NCBI GenBank assembly: GCA_027490195.1
Contig: JAIXYN010000070.1
Coordinates: 34,878 to 98,877, forward strand
DNA length: 64,000 nt
From: Verrucomicrobiaceae bacterium
GTDB taxonomy: Bacteria; Verrucomicrobiota; Verrucomicrobiia; Verrucomicrobiales; Verrucomicrobiaceae
Direction of reading: 5' to 3'
Shown: positions 26,128 to 34,557 of the stretch, one piece after another
Layout: each line of letters opens with the position of its first letter
Position numbering within the stretch: position 1 is the stretch's first letter
The notes under the pieces: generated by a model
Told to the model about the DNA's origin: nothing
What the model saw: only the letters and a program-made list of their open reading frames with translations
The model's database searches: none
Position numbers and translations under genes: made by a program

Positions 26128-28032
26128 ATGCTTCGCTGTCTCACCAAATGGCTTCTTCCTGGGATCATTGTGTCACTAGCTTTGTCAGGCAGTGATGCCG
26201 ACGATGGAGCCGTCAAGGTGAACGAGTGGGACCTCCCCTATTCTGCCGATCACCCACCGGGACCGACCTTCACTGCCGATGAAAAACAGCGCCAGATGGT
26301 CGAGGGTCAGCGCATTCAAGACGAAATCATCGCCGCCTGCAAAGCGGGCAGAGACTCCTTCACCCTACCGCCGGGTGACTATCGCTTTGGTGCGAACTGG
26401 CTGGTCACGAAAGATTCGTTCGTGCTTCAGGGCCTGCGCCGCACGGCAGACAAGCCATTTCGCATTCTCGCTCATGGAGCAACGTTTTGGTTCAATCTAA
26501 GCGATGCGCCAGCGCCCTCGGCGCATCGCATGGTGAAAATCATCGATTGCAGCCACCTCGCGCTGGAAGGTCTTGTCATCGACAGCGACCCTCGCGGCAG
26601 CATGGACGCGCGGATCACGGCCTTCGACTTTGATGGCAACCGCATTCAAGTCGAGCCGGTGAAAGGCGCACGCTTGATTTCTGCGCCTCCCGAGGCCGAG
26701 GGAAGATTCATTCCGTTCAAGGCGAATGGTCATCACATCGCGGCTCTTTATGCCATCGACTCAGGCTGGGGACCTGGCAATGTTTTCTACCAGAGTGTGG
26801 AGCGCACGCCGGACGGGCATTTCTGGCTGACGATGAAAAACGAGAAGCTTCTGCGCACCATCCGCGACGACACTTGGCGGAAGACTTATGGTAGCGCGGG
26901 CACGCTGGAGGTCGGCGATGTGCTTGGCATTCTTTACAGCACGTCTGAGTCCATCTGGCTGAGTCAGTGCGAACGAATCACGATCCGTGACTGCCACGTC
27001 TATGCGGCCAAAGCGTGCATCTCCGAGAGCGAGGGCTATGGCGATCACCAGTGGATCAACTGCCGCTTCATGGCGCGTCCCGGCTCCAACAACCTGCTAG
27101 GCGGCGAGGGCACGATGAACAATGCCTGCCAGCACGGTTCAACGTTTGACGGCGTGGTTGTTCATCGCAGCACGGACGATGGCTTCAACAACCATGGCTA
27201 CTGGCAACATGCCGAATCAGCCAGCGGCCAGACGATCACATTCAAGAACCCTCTGCCGCAGCCGCTGGTGGCTGGCGATTTCGCGGAGGTTTATGACAGC
27301 AGAAAGAAAACGTTCGTGGGCAGGTTCACCCTGGAGAGTGTCAACGGAAAGGCCGTGACATTCCGCGAACCCCTCGGCAACCACTCCGCAGATGCGACTG
27401 TGATTTTTCCCGGCCATCAGAATGCTGGCTGGGTCATCCGCAACAGTGCATTCGTTGATTGTTATCAGCGCATCTTGCTCCAGTGCGGCCCCGGAGTTTT
27501 CGAGAACAACCGGGTGGTGCGCTGTGGCGGTGCACTCGTCGTTTCGAACGGCCCTGTCGGCCATATCGAAGGGGGCAGCCCCGATGAAGTGACGATCCGA
27601 AACAATCTGTTTCTCGATACCGGCAACTCGCCACCGAACAGCACTCTCAGCATCGGTGGAACAGGCCGCGCATTGAAGAAAATCCGCATCGAGAACAACC
27701 TCGTCTGCAACAGTGGCGGCCCGGCGATCAAGGTGGAAAACGTGGATGGGCTCACGATGCGCGACAACATCTTCATCCAACCATTTCTCGGGAGTGCAAT
27801 GATGCCGGAGACGAAAGTGGACACGCATACTGCCATTCAAACCGAGAACATTCGTCAAGCAACGCTGTCCGGGAATGTCCTCCTGAAACCATCCTCCAGC
27901 GCAGGTGCCGAAGCCTTTCTCCGGAAAGCAACGACAACACAGCGAGCGAGTGCAATGGAAGTGCTGACTGAGTTTCGGCGCACGCCTTTCGCAGATGAGG
28001 CAACTACCGATGCACCCAAGCCCGGCTTGTGA
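26128..28032 (+). CDS. Secreted right-handed parallel beta-helix protein
   Basis: 634 residues with a signal peptide (LLPGIIVSLALSGSDA). Residues about 65-600 show the short repeating beta-strand pattern of the pectate-lyase-like beta-helix: IIDCSHLALEGLVIDS, ITIRDCHVYAAKACISE, WVIRNSAFVDCYQRILLQ, KIRIENNLVCNSGGPAIKV, LTMRDNIFIQP. An early TLPPGDYRFG block is typical of pectate-lyase-3/GH28-like N-termini. The enzyme class cannot be fixed; polysaccharide lyase or glycosidase is likely, with no catalytic residue assigned. It is followed 94 bp on by an SGNH hydrolase on the same strand, a common glycan-degrading pairing. Confidence 0.8.
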   Translation: MLRCLTKWLLPGIIVSLALSGSDADDGAVKVNEWDLPYSADHPPGPTFTADEKQRQMVEGQRIQDEIIAACKAGRDSFTLPPGDYRFGANWLVTKDSFVLQGLRRTADKPFRILAHGATFWFNLSDAPAPSAHRMVKIIDCSHLALEGLVIDSDPRGSMDARITAFDFDGNRIQVEPVKGARLISAPPEAEGRFIPFKANGHHIAALYAIDSGWGPGNVFYQSVERTPDGHFWLTMKNEKLLRTIRDDTWRKTYGSAGTLEVGDVLGILYSTSESIWLSQCERITIRDCHVYAAKACISESEGYGDHQWINCRFMARPGSNNLLGGEGTMNNACQHGSTFDGVVVHRSTDDGFNNHGYWQHAESASGQTITFKNPLPQPLVAGDFAEVYDSRKKTFVGRFTLESVNGKAVTFREPLGNHSADATVIFPGHQNAGWVIRNSAFVDCYQRILLQCGPGVFENNRVVRCGGALVVSNGPVGHIEGGSPDEVTIRNNLFLDTGNSPPNSTLSIGGTGRALKKIRIENNLVCNSGGPAIKVENVDGLTMRDNIFIQPFLGSAMMPETKVDTHTAIQTENIRQATLSGNVLLKPSSSAGAEAFLRKATTTQRASAMEVLTEFRRTPFADEATTDAPKPGL

Positions 28033-28126
28033 TGATCCATCATTCCGTTGTCTCATGGCAAAAGAAAGGAATTCAAAAATCATATACCCACCCATCTTCA
28101 CCAAAAATCTCACCTTCTCTTCTCCC

Positions 28127-29293
28127 ATGAGAATCATACCATCTCTTTGGCTCGCCATCGTAGCTTGCACCTCGCTGCAACAGACTGCAATGGTCCATGC
28201 GCAGTCACCTGTGACCACGCCTTCGATCAGGGATCGAGGACTGGTTTCCAAGGGGAATGAAAGCCGACTGGCGGCGGTCATGGCGAAGGCTCGTCGTGGT
28301 GAGGAGATTTGTGTGGCGGCGATTGGTGGATCGATCACTGCTGGGGGCTTGCAGACGAAGGACCCGAAGAACCGCTACATCGCGCGGGTCGCGGATTGGT
28401 TCACTCAAACGTTTCCCAAGGCCAAGGTGCGCTTTGTCAATGCAGGCATCGGCGGGACCAACTCGCTCTACGGTGCGATGCGGGTGCAGCGGGATGTGCT
28501 GAGCAAGAAGCCGGACCTTGTCATTGTGGAATATGCGGTGAACGACAACCATCCGGTGCCGATGTTCTGGGGCAGCTACGAGGGCGTGCTGCGGCAGATT
28601 TTGCGCGAGCCGCAGCAGCCGGCCGTCGTGCAGTTGTTCTTCATGCAGAGGAAGGGTGAAAACGCGCAGGAGACTCAGCACATGCTGGGCCGTCATTATG
28701 ATCTGCCGATGGTGAGCTTTCGCGATGCGTGGTGGCCGGAGATTTACAGCGGGCGCGCCAAGTGGGAGGTGATGTATGCCGATGTGGTGCATCCGAATGA
28801 CACGGGACACATTCTCGCCTCGGAGCTTTTGATCGCTCTGCTTAATGATGTGAATGCCAAGCCTGCACAGAGCGCCAGCGCGGGCCATGCGGAGCTTCCT
28901 GCGCCTATGATCACGGATCTTTTTGCCAACTGTCGCTATGCGCAATACGCGGACTTGAAGCCGACGCAAAACAGCGGCTGGACTCAAACTCCGGACGGCA
29001 CGAAGTGGGAAAGCCCGGCCGCGACTGATGGTGGGATCGAGTTTGGTTTCGCGGGCAAGCTGCTCTTTGTGGGATATGACATTGATGAGGAATCCGAACG
29101 CTTTGTAAGCTTCTCCATCGATGGAGGCGCGGAACGGCCTTTGAAAAAGAGTCCCAATCGATTGCCGCTGGCGGAGGATTTGGCCCCAGGTCAGCACCGT
29201 GTGCGTATTGAGTTCGCAGGCAGTAAAGTGCCGCAAGGATCAACCGCCAAGGTGCGGATCTGGGCCGTGGGTGCGGCAGGAGCGACGGAGTGA
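28127..29293 (+). CDS. Secreted SGNH/GDSL hydrolase with C-terminal beta domain
   Basis: 388 residues from ATG 28127, which begins a signal peptide (MRIIPSLWLAIVACTSLQQ); the frame is open upstream into the previous gene but unlikely to be used. SGNH blocks: GGSITAGG (Ser nucleophile, block I variant without Asp), NAGIGGTNS (Gly), YAVNDN (Asn) and DVVHPND (Asp/His). The family deacetylates sugars or hydrolyses esters. Residues about 250-388 form an extra beta-rich domain seen in some CE-type esterases. It is very likely in one transcript with the next gene (9-bp gap). Confidence 0.85.
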   Translation: MRIIPSLWLAIVACTSLQQTAMVHAQSPVTTPSIRDRGLVSKGNESRLAAVMAKARRGEEICVAAIGGSITAGGLQTKDPKNRYIARVADWFTQTFPKAKVRFVNAGIGGTNSLYGAMRVQRDVLSKKPDLVIVEYAVNDNHPVPMFWGSYEGVLRQILREPQQPAVVQLFFMQRKGENAQETQHMLGRHYDLPMVSFRDAWWPEIYSGRAKWEVMYADVVHPNDTGHILASELLIALLNDVNAKPAQSASAGHAELPAPMITDLFANCRYAQYADLKPTQNSGWTQTPDGTKWESPAATDGGIEFGFAGKLLFVGYDIDEESERFVSFSIDGGAERPLKKSPNRLPLAEDLAPGQHRVRIEFAGSKVPQGSTAKVRIWAVGAAGATE

Positions 29294-29302
29294 ACATGGC
29301 CT

Positions 29303-30676
29303 ATGAAGAACTTTTTCGTTATCGTCATCACTCTGCTCTTTGCAGCCGCGAATTTGATTGCAGCGGAGCCTGAGCGTATCGCCATTCTGCTTCGCGAGCC
29401 GACGCAGAAGGCGCTCGCCGAGCCTCTGCGCACTTACGTGGCTGATGTGGAGGCACGCTTTCCGGTGCAGGTACGGCTCATCGTGCGCGACTGGCAGACT
29501 CCAGCGGAAGTGCGTGCGGCCATCAAGAGCCTGCATAAGGAGAGCGGAGTATCAGGTATCATCCTCGTGGGGGCCATGCCCATGCATCCGTTTTTCATGC
29601 ATGAGCATGCCAATCCCAATCCACTCTACTATGAGGACTTCGATCTTGAGTTTGTGGACAACAACCAGGACGGCGTGGACGATGCCTACAAAGGTACCCC
29701 GCAACTGAAGATCTGGGTGGCCAACATCCGTGCCTGCGAAAAAGCGCAGGACGATGACATCCCCGCACTGAGCCGTTTTTTTGCCAAGACGCATGACTAC
29801 TACACCGGAAGGGTGGTGCCGGAACTGCGCACCCTCCTTTTCAGCACGGAGGTCATCACCGCAGACTGGCCCGGCACCGGGGAGTGGTTCAAGCGGCGCG
29901 GCGGCACGCGTTTTTCCGCACCGGAGAATGTGACGCTGCTGGAGGGGAAAGCATGCACGCACAAGGCTGCGCTGGAGGCTTTTCAGAAACACAGCTACTC
30001 GCTCACCTGCGTGGCGCTGCACTCGGATGAAACCGGTCACGCCATGGATGACGAGGACCTCTTTGCGCATGAGATCGCGGCTATGAAAACGGGATCTCTC
30101 ATCACCATCAGCCATGGCTGCTTTGCTGCCAACTGGAACAAGACCCAGCATGACAACAACGGCCCCAACTGCGGGCTGAGCTGGGTTTTCGGCAATCATC
30201 TGGGGCAGGCCGCAGTGGCCCAAGTACGCAGCGGTGGCGTGGGTTTTGATGATCTCATTTACGCGCGACTGCGCGCCGGAGATTACCTTGGCAAAGCGTA
30301 CCTTCCCTGCAAGCAGGCTCATGAAATTGAACACGCGCCCGGCGATCATGTGCCTGGCGACATTGTCTCAGGCATTTTGCTGATTGGGAATCCTTTCGTG
30401 GAGCTCAAACCCGTAGCACGCACAGTCAATGCGAAGGCACCGCGCCTAGTGATCCGCAACGCGGTGTATGGCGATCTGGCCAGCAATGCGGTGGTCAACG
30501 TGACGCAGAAGGTGGCGGACTGGGTCGAAGATTCACTCAGCGTGGCAGCCACCGCCGAAAATTTTGGCGATCCGGCGAATGGCATCGAGAAGCAATTGAA
30601 GGTCGAATACACCCTGGATGGTGTGGATGGAACGATGACTCTTGAAGAGGGGCAGCTGCTGAAGATCGGGAAGTGA
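29303..30676 (+). CDS. Secreted caspase-fold (gingipain/C25-like) cysteine peptidase-like protein
   Basis: 457 residues with a signal peptide (FFVIVITLLFAAANLIAA). The core resembles the peptidase C25/caspase-like fold: GIILVGAMPM, an acidic YYEDFDLEFVDNNQDG segment, a strand ending in His240/His246 (ALHSDETGH) and the segment TISHGC273FAANW. His246-Cys273 is the proposed dyad (inference from order and spacing). There is no propeptide or sorting signal like that of gingipain. The last 90 residues form a beta-rich tail. No closer family is recognised; it could be an inactive relative. It lies 9 bp after the SGNH hydrolase. Confidence 0.65.
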   Translation: MKNFFVIVITLLFAAANLIAAEPERIAILLREPTQKALAEPLRTYVADVEARFPVQVRLIVRDWQTPAEVRAAIKSLHKESGVSGIILVGAMPMHPFFMHEHANPNPLYYEDFDLEFVDNNQDGVDDAYKGTPQLKIWVANIRACEKAQDDDIPALSRFFAKTHDYYTGRVVPELRTLLFSTEVITADWPGTGEWFKRRGGTRFSAPENVTLLEGKACTHKAALEAFQKHSYSLTCVALHSDETGHAMDDEDLFAHEIAAMKTGSLITISHGCFAANWNKTQHDNNGPNCGLSWVFGNHLGQAAVAQVRSGGVGFDDLIYARLRAGDYLGKAYLPCKQAHEIEHAPGDHVPGDIVSGILLIGNPFVELKPVARTVNAKAPRLVIRNAVYGDLASNAVVNVTQKVADWVEDSLSVAATAENFGDPANGIEKQLKVEYTLDGVDGTMTLEEGQLLKIGK

Positions 30677-30782
30677 CGGTGCATTGCCATCGATTACCAG
30701 GAGTGATGCTTTCGTCATTCTTGCATGACAGGCGCGATGCCACCTGCGCTGGCGGCGAAGCGAGGACGAAGTGTGCGCTTTA

Positions 30783-30844
30783 ACCCGCGAAGGCGGTGTC
30801 GGCGATGCAGGCTTGCGCCGTGCATCTCTGCCACCGCAGTCCAA
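30783..30844. repeat. Dispersed ~60-bp element, copy 1 of 3
   Basis: The core GCGATGCAGGCTTGCGCCGT is identical to a stretch at 53150-53169; a diverged copy lies at 59094-59146. All three end in ACCGCA-TCCAA and have GGCGGT or GCGGTA near the start, so the ends can pair. Confidence 0.6.
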
Positions 30845-31090
30845 GACGCTGTCGCGTTGATTGGGGGAGCATGGACCGATGGAATTCACGATGCCTATTC
30901 TTAACCGATTTTGCTTCGCTGAAACAAAGGCATTGAGGATGATGCGCGTGCTACTCGTGAACGCTGGGTAGCTGCAAGCTTCTCGCATACCTTCGGCATG
31001 CGTACTTGAACACGGGGATCTTCATCCGCTGGTCCGGTGATTCTCGCTCGGCGAGCCTCGCTGCACCGCCGGCTCATTTCTTTGCTCCTT

Positions 31091-31480
31091 CCAGGAGCGA
31101 TAGCGGAGACTCTGTGCAGTGAGGTGTAGGCTTTCGATGGTCTGGGGGGATTGGAGAGCGCTGATCGACAGACAGGAGTGTCTGTCGTACTTCGGGAGCG
31201 ATTGCGGAGTATATGTGCAGTGAGGTAAAGGCTTTCGATGGTCTGGGGGGATGGGTGGACGCTGATCGACAGACAGGAGTGTCTGTCGTACTTCGGGAGC
31301 GATTGCGGAGACTCTTTGCAGTGGGGTAAAGGCTTTCGATGGTCTGGGGGGATGGGTGGACGCTGGTCAACAGACAGAAGTGTCTGTCGTACTTCGGGAG
31401 CGATTGCGGAGACTCGGTGCAGTGAGGTGGGCAGTGTCTGTCGATTTGGAGGATTGGAGAGCGCTGGTCGACAGGCGTTT
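31091..31480. repeat. Tandem repeat, ~101-bp unit, almost four copies, each with a hairpin
   Basis: TTCGGGAGCGATTGCGGAG begins units at 31191, 31292 and 31393 (spacing exactly 101), with a diverged first unit near 31091. The first three units carry an inverted repeat formed by CGACAGACA and TGTCTGTCG around a 4-nt loop; the third is slightly changed (AACAGACAGAAG). The last partial unit is broken up near 31435. It is noncoding. Confidence 0.85.
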
Positions 31481-31500
31481 GTTGGTGGGTAGCCCGGAAC

Positions 31501-32301
31501 TTATGCTTTGCGAAGGGTCCCGAAGACCTGGGTCATGGCGTCTTTGAGGAGGCTGCTGTCGTTGGAGTGGCAGATGAAGCGGGCGCCTTGTTTGATGGCG
31601 CGGAGTTGTTGGTCGGTTTTGCCAAACCAGGAGCCGGCGGGGATGTGGCGTTTGTCTGCGGCGTCGATGACTTTTTGGACGTTGGCGATGAAGTCGGGGT
31701 GATCGTACTCGTTGGGGATGCCCATGTTGGTGGTCATGTCATTGGGGCCGATGAAGAGGGCGCTGACGCCGGGGATGGCGCAGATGGCGTCGAGGTTCTG
31801 CAGGGCGAGGACGGATTCGATCATGGGAACGAAGAGGGTGTCGGCGCATTTTTGCTCGATGTAGTCGCGGGTTTTTTCGCTGGGCCATTTGTTTTCGTTG
31901 ATGGCTTTTTCGAGGGCGAGGCCTTTGAGGGGGCGATAGACGGCGGCGGCGGCGAGGCGCTTGATGAGATCGACGTCTTCGGCGTAGGGGATGACGACAC
32001 CATCGAAGGAGTCGCAGACTTTGGCGACGTCGTCGGGATCGCGGCTGTGAGTGCGTGCGAGGCAGGCGATGCCTTTGGCGGCGAGGGCGTAGCGGAGGGG
32101 CATGAAGTCGGCGATGTCGAGGGCGTTGTGCTCTGCGGTGACGATGACGAAGTCGATGGTGCCGTCGGAGATGAAGTCAACGATGGCGGGGACGACGGCG
32201 TGCTGGACGAGCATGCCGAAGACGGTGTGACCCTTCATCATTTTGTCTTTGAGGAGGCGCGCGGGTTTGGAGCCGGTGGTGGTGTAGGGGGTGGCGGGCA
32301 T
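31501..32301 (-). CDS. HpcH/HpaI-family aldolase
   Basis: 266 residues from ATG 32301; 32 further in-frame codons upstream have no typical N-terminal sequence. It matches class II pyruvate aldolases of the HpaI/GarL family: FVIVTAEHNALDIADF, an acidic metal-ligand segment VPMIESVLALQNLDAI and the substrate loop GPNDMTTNMG. The family cleaves 4-hydroxy-2-oxo acids to pyruvate or a relative plus an aldehyde with a divalent metal. The substrate is not fixed; sugar-acid catabolism would fit the neighbouring DUF4838 protein. It is cytoplasmic, without a signal peptide. Confidence 0.88.
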   Translation of the reverse strand: MPATPYTTTGSKPARLLKDKMMKGHTVFGMLVQHAVVPAIVDFISDGTIDFVIVTAEHNALDIADFMPLRYALAAKGIACLARTHSRDPDDVAKVCDSFDGVVIPYAEDVDLIKRLAAAAVYRPLKGLALEKAINENKWPSEKTRDYIEQKCADTLFVPMIESVLALQNLDAICAIPGVSALFIGPNDMTTNMGIPNEYDHPDFIANVQKVIDAADKRHIPAGSWFGKTDQQLRAIKQGARFICHSNDSSLLKDAMTQVFGTLRKA

Positions 32302-32429
32302 GGGTAGATAGCGGCAGGCGCGTGGGTGGATCCTTCTTCGCCTAGGCTTCGAAGGACTGAGGGGTGTAAACTGGGAACTGAAAACTGAGAATTGCAAACT
32401 GGCCGGAGGCGCGCGTGGAAGGTGGGCCT

Positions 32430-34235
32430 TTAAGGGGCGCGGTATTCGCCTTTCCAGATTGGGCCGTGATCCAACCCGCTGGCATCTCGATAGAGGCTGG
32501 ATGAGGATTCCATGCTGCGCATGAACTCGGCGAAGGCGGCATCATCGCGGTGGAAGACGGACTTCAATTCTCCGCTGATGAGTCCGGCCTTGCGGAGCGC
32601 GAAATGAAGCTGGGTGAGATTGTCGCCAAACATGGCGAGCCGAGCACGCTGGCGGTCGGTGGAGCACGCGGCCTGGGTGGCGAGGTAGTGCAGTTCGATC
32701 TGAGGAAACAAGGGTGCGTAGATGGACTGCATGACATCTTCGTTTACCTCATACTGGCTGCCTTTGTAGGCGAGCGGTTGAGCTTGCTTGTGTGCGAGCA
32801 TTTTGGCGTCCAGTTCATCGTACATGCGGCGCATGTGCTGCCATCCGGGGCCGTAGGCGCGCTGCAGCCACTCGTCGAGCGAGGTGCTAACATTGAGATT
32901 TGCATTCCACATTTGTTTGGCGAGGAGGTAGTTGATGGGGGCATTCACGCCCCACGAACTGGTGCCCACCATGCGCGCACCCCAGACTTTGCACTTCGCC
33001 GCAATGGGGAGTTCCATCTGCAAGATGGTGAGAGCGGGCGGCAGTGGTGCGCCGTGGTAGCTGCGCATCCAGGTGGAGTAGTTGTGGTAAAATAGATGGT
33101 CGGTGATGCTGCTCCAGCGCTTCATGATGCCTTCGAACTCGTCGTGATACACTGGCTTGAGCAGGCCATAGCCGTAGTAGTTCAGGGGTGCCCAGCAGAG
33201 GCTGAAATTGTCCGGCATTTTGATGGCATCTTCGGGTGGATACTGGTAGTTGTAATAGACGAAGCCGCCGAGGCGGTGACCGGGACGCTCGCGCGCGATG
33301 ATGCGGGCGACTTCGCTGTAAAAGGTGAGGATGGCCCGTGCATGATTTGGTTTTCCGTGCGGGTCTTTGGTGATGAGCTTTGCGCAGCGTTTGCAGGTGC
33401 AAAATCCGCCGCCATCCGTGGGCGAGATGCTTGTCATTTCGCGCTTTGGATTGCGATCGATGGATTCCATTACGCGTTTGGCGAACAGGTCAACCAAGCC
33501 GGGTGCGGTAGTGCAAAAGAAAGTGACCTTGCCTTTGCGCTCGTAGTTCCCGCCGGATGGCTTCCATTCGGGATGGGCGACGAAGTCATCGGGCCGCAGG
33601 TAGTCGTCCCAAGAGTGACCGTAGCCCGTAGCGAAGGGATGAAAGGCATTGGTGAGGCGATGATGGCGAAGCCAATCCGACTCCGCTGACTGTGGAAGAC
33701 GCGGATTTCGAGGGTCGGTCTCGCCGACATAAGCGAGCGAGCGCGTGGCAAAGTCTGGCGCTCCACGCAGAGGCTGTGGCAGCAGGACACGGATGCTTTC
33801 CACACGAGGGACATCCAACCCGAGATCGCCTGGGAGCAGCCAGCGGGCGCCGGTGAAGCGCTCGAGAAACTCCAGCGCGCCAAAGAAGGTGCCGTGGCTG
33901 GGAACAAACCAGGCGTCCGGTTTTGCGGGGGCGAGATCGTCGTTTCCTGCGATGATGATGTCCTCACGATCCTGGCGGATTTCGAAACCGTCATGCGGGA
34001 GGGTGTTGTCCGAAACGATGCGAAGTGCGGGGACGAGGACTGGATCGCTGGTGATCTGCAAGGTCAGGCCCGTGGCTTGCTGAATCACGTGCTGAAGCTC
34101 AAGCGCTGCCTGCCTGGCCGTCTGCGGCGCATTGGCGGAGTGATGAATGACGTGCCGCGTGCCGAGGATGATTTCAGCGGCAGGTGTGGCGACTGTGAAC
34201 AGACAGAGGAGGGAGCAAAGAAGACGCATGTCCAT
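32430..34235 (-). CDS. Secreted DUF4838 / glycoside-hydrolase-like protein
   Basis: 601 residues from ATG 34235; ATG 34229 two codons in is equally possible. The long open frame upstream of them is not typical protein. The signal peptide contains LLCSLLCLFTVATPAA. An N-terminal alpha-glucuronidase-like domain (ARQAALELQHVIQQATG) is followed by the DUF4838 region: SPTDGGGFCTCKRCAKL, GGFVYYNYQYPPE, HNYSTWMRSYHGAP, WGVNAPINYLLAKQMWNAN. The Cys pair CTCKRC may bind metal. DUF4838 is related to GH67/GH115-like barrels and is believed to act on glycans; no activity is assigned. The gap to the HpcH aldolase is 128 bp. Confidence 0.8.
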   Translation of the reverse strand: MDMRLLCSLLCLFTVATPAAEIILGTRHVIHHSANAPQTARQAALELQHVIQQATGLTLQITSDPVLVPALRIVSDNTLPHDGFEIRQDREDIIIAGNDDLAPAKPDAWFVPSHGTFFGALEFLERFTGARWLLPGDLGLDVPRVESIRVLLPQPLRGAPDFATRSLAYVGETDPRNPRLPQSAESDWLRHHRLTNAFHPFATGYGHSWDDYLRPDDFVAHPEWKPSGGNYERKGKVTFFCTTAPGLVDLFAKRVMESIDRNPKREMTSISPTDGGGFCTCKRCAKLITKDPHGKPNHARAILTFYSEVARIIARERPGHRLGGFVYYNYQYPPEDAIKMPDNFSLCWAPLNYYGYGLLKPVYHDEFEGIMKRWSSITDHLFYHNYSTWMRSYHGAPLPPALTILQMELPIAAKCKVWGARMVGTSSWGVNAPINYLLAKQMWNANLNVSTSLDEWLQRAYGPGWQHMRRMYDELDAKMLAHKQAQPLAYKGSQYEVNEDVMQSIYAPLFPQIELHYLATQAACSTDRQRARLAMFGDNLTQLHFALRKAGLISGELKSVFHRDDAAFAEFMRSMESSSSLYRDASGLDHGPIWKGEYRAP

Positions 34236-34556
34236 GCGAAGATACGGCGTGAAACCGTAAAAAATGCCATGCATGATGCGACACCGTTTTGGTGCGGCGG
34301 GATTCAATGCGGACGCTGCTGGAGGGAGTGAATGCCAAGGCACCACACATAGAACAGTGCGCGGTGTGATTGGGATACGCTCACAGACGGGCCCATTCTT
34401 CGCACTACGTGCTTCGAAGGACACGCGGGAAGCCGCCAAACCCATCCTACATCTCCAGAACCGCACACGGAGAGTGCGGACCACTCCGCGCTAGGGCGTG
34501 GTGGAGTCGTGGGACGTTTGGGATTCGGGGAGGAATGCCCGCGCAGACTGCGGGCA
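34236..34556. other. 321-bp noncoding gap
   Basis: No gene is seen. It carries a CCGCAC...GTGCGG hairpin at 34461-34479, related to the one at 43241, and a stem-loop that reaches the PEPCK stop codon. Confidence 0.5.
34461..34485. repeat. Short hairpin element, relative of 43241-43268
   Basis: CCGCAC and GTGCGG enclose a 7-nt loop and are followed by ACCACT. The 43241 copy is CCGCACAG-AGGA-CTGTGCGG followed by ACCACTTTG. The stem and the trailing ACCACT are shared. Confidence 0.45.
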
Positions 34557-34557
34557 T
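34535..34557 (-). terminator. Stem-loop at the end of the PEPCK gene
   Basis: ATGCCCGC and GCGGGCAT form a perfect 8-bp stem around a 7-nt loop, touching the stop codon. No U-run follows on the minus strand, so intrinsic termination is uncertain. Confidence 0.3.

Larger units (their letters stand above)
30677..31500. other. 824-bp noncoding region
   Basis: No gene is seen. It contains a dispersed element at 30783-30844 and a 101-bp tandem repeat from 31091 to 31480. Short open frames cross the tandem repeat but follow its periodicity. Confidence 0.6.

Noticed and set aside
31091..31480. CRISPR array
   Set aside because: Units are about 101 bp with no distinct short repeats and unique spacers; no cas gene is nearby.
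31238..31492. Small plus-strand protein across the tandem repeat
   Set aside because: The translation simply repeats with the 101-bp DNA period shifted between frames.
34236..34484. N-terminal extension of the DUF4838 protein
   Set aside because: The extension is Arg-rich noncoding translation across a hairpin element; a signal peptide starts at 34235.
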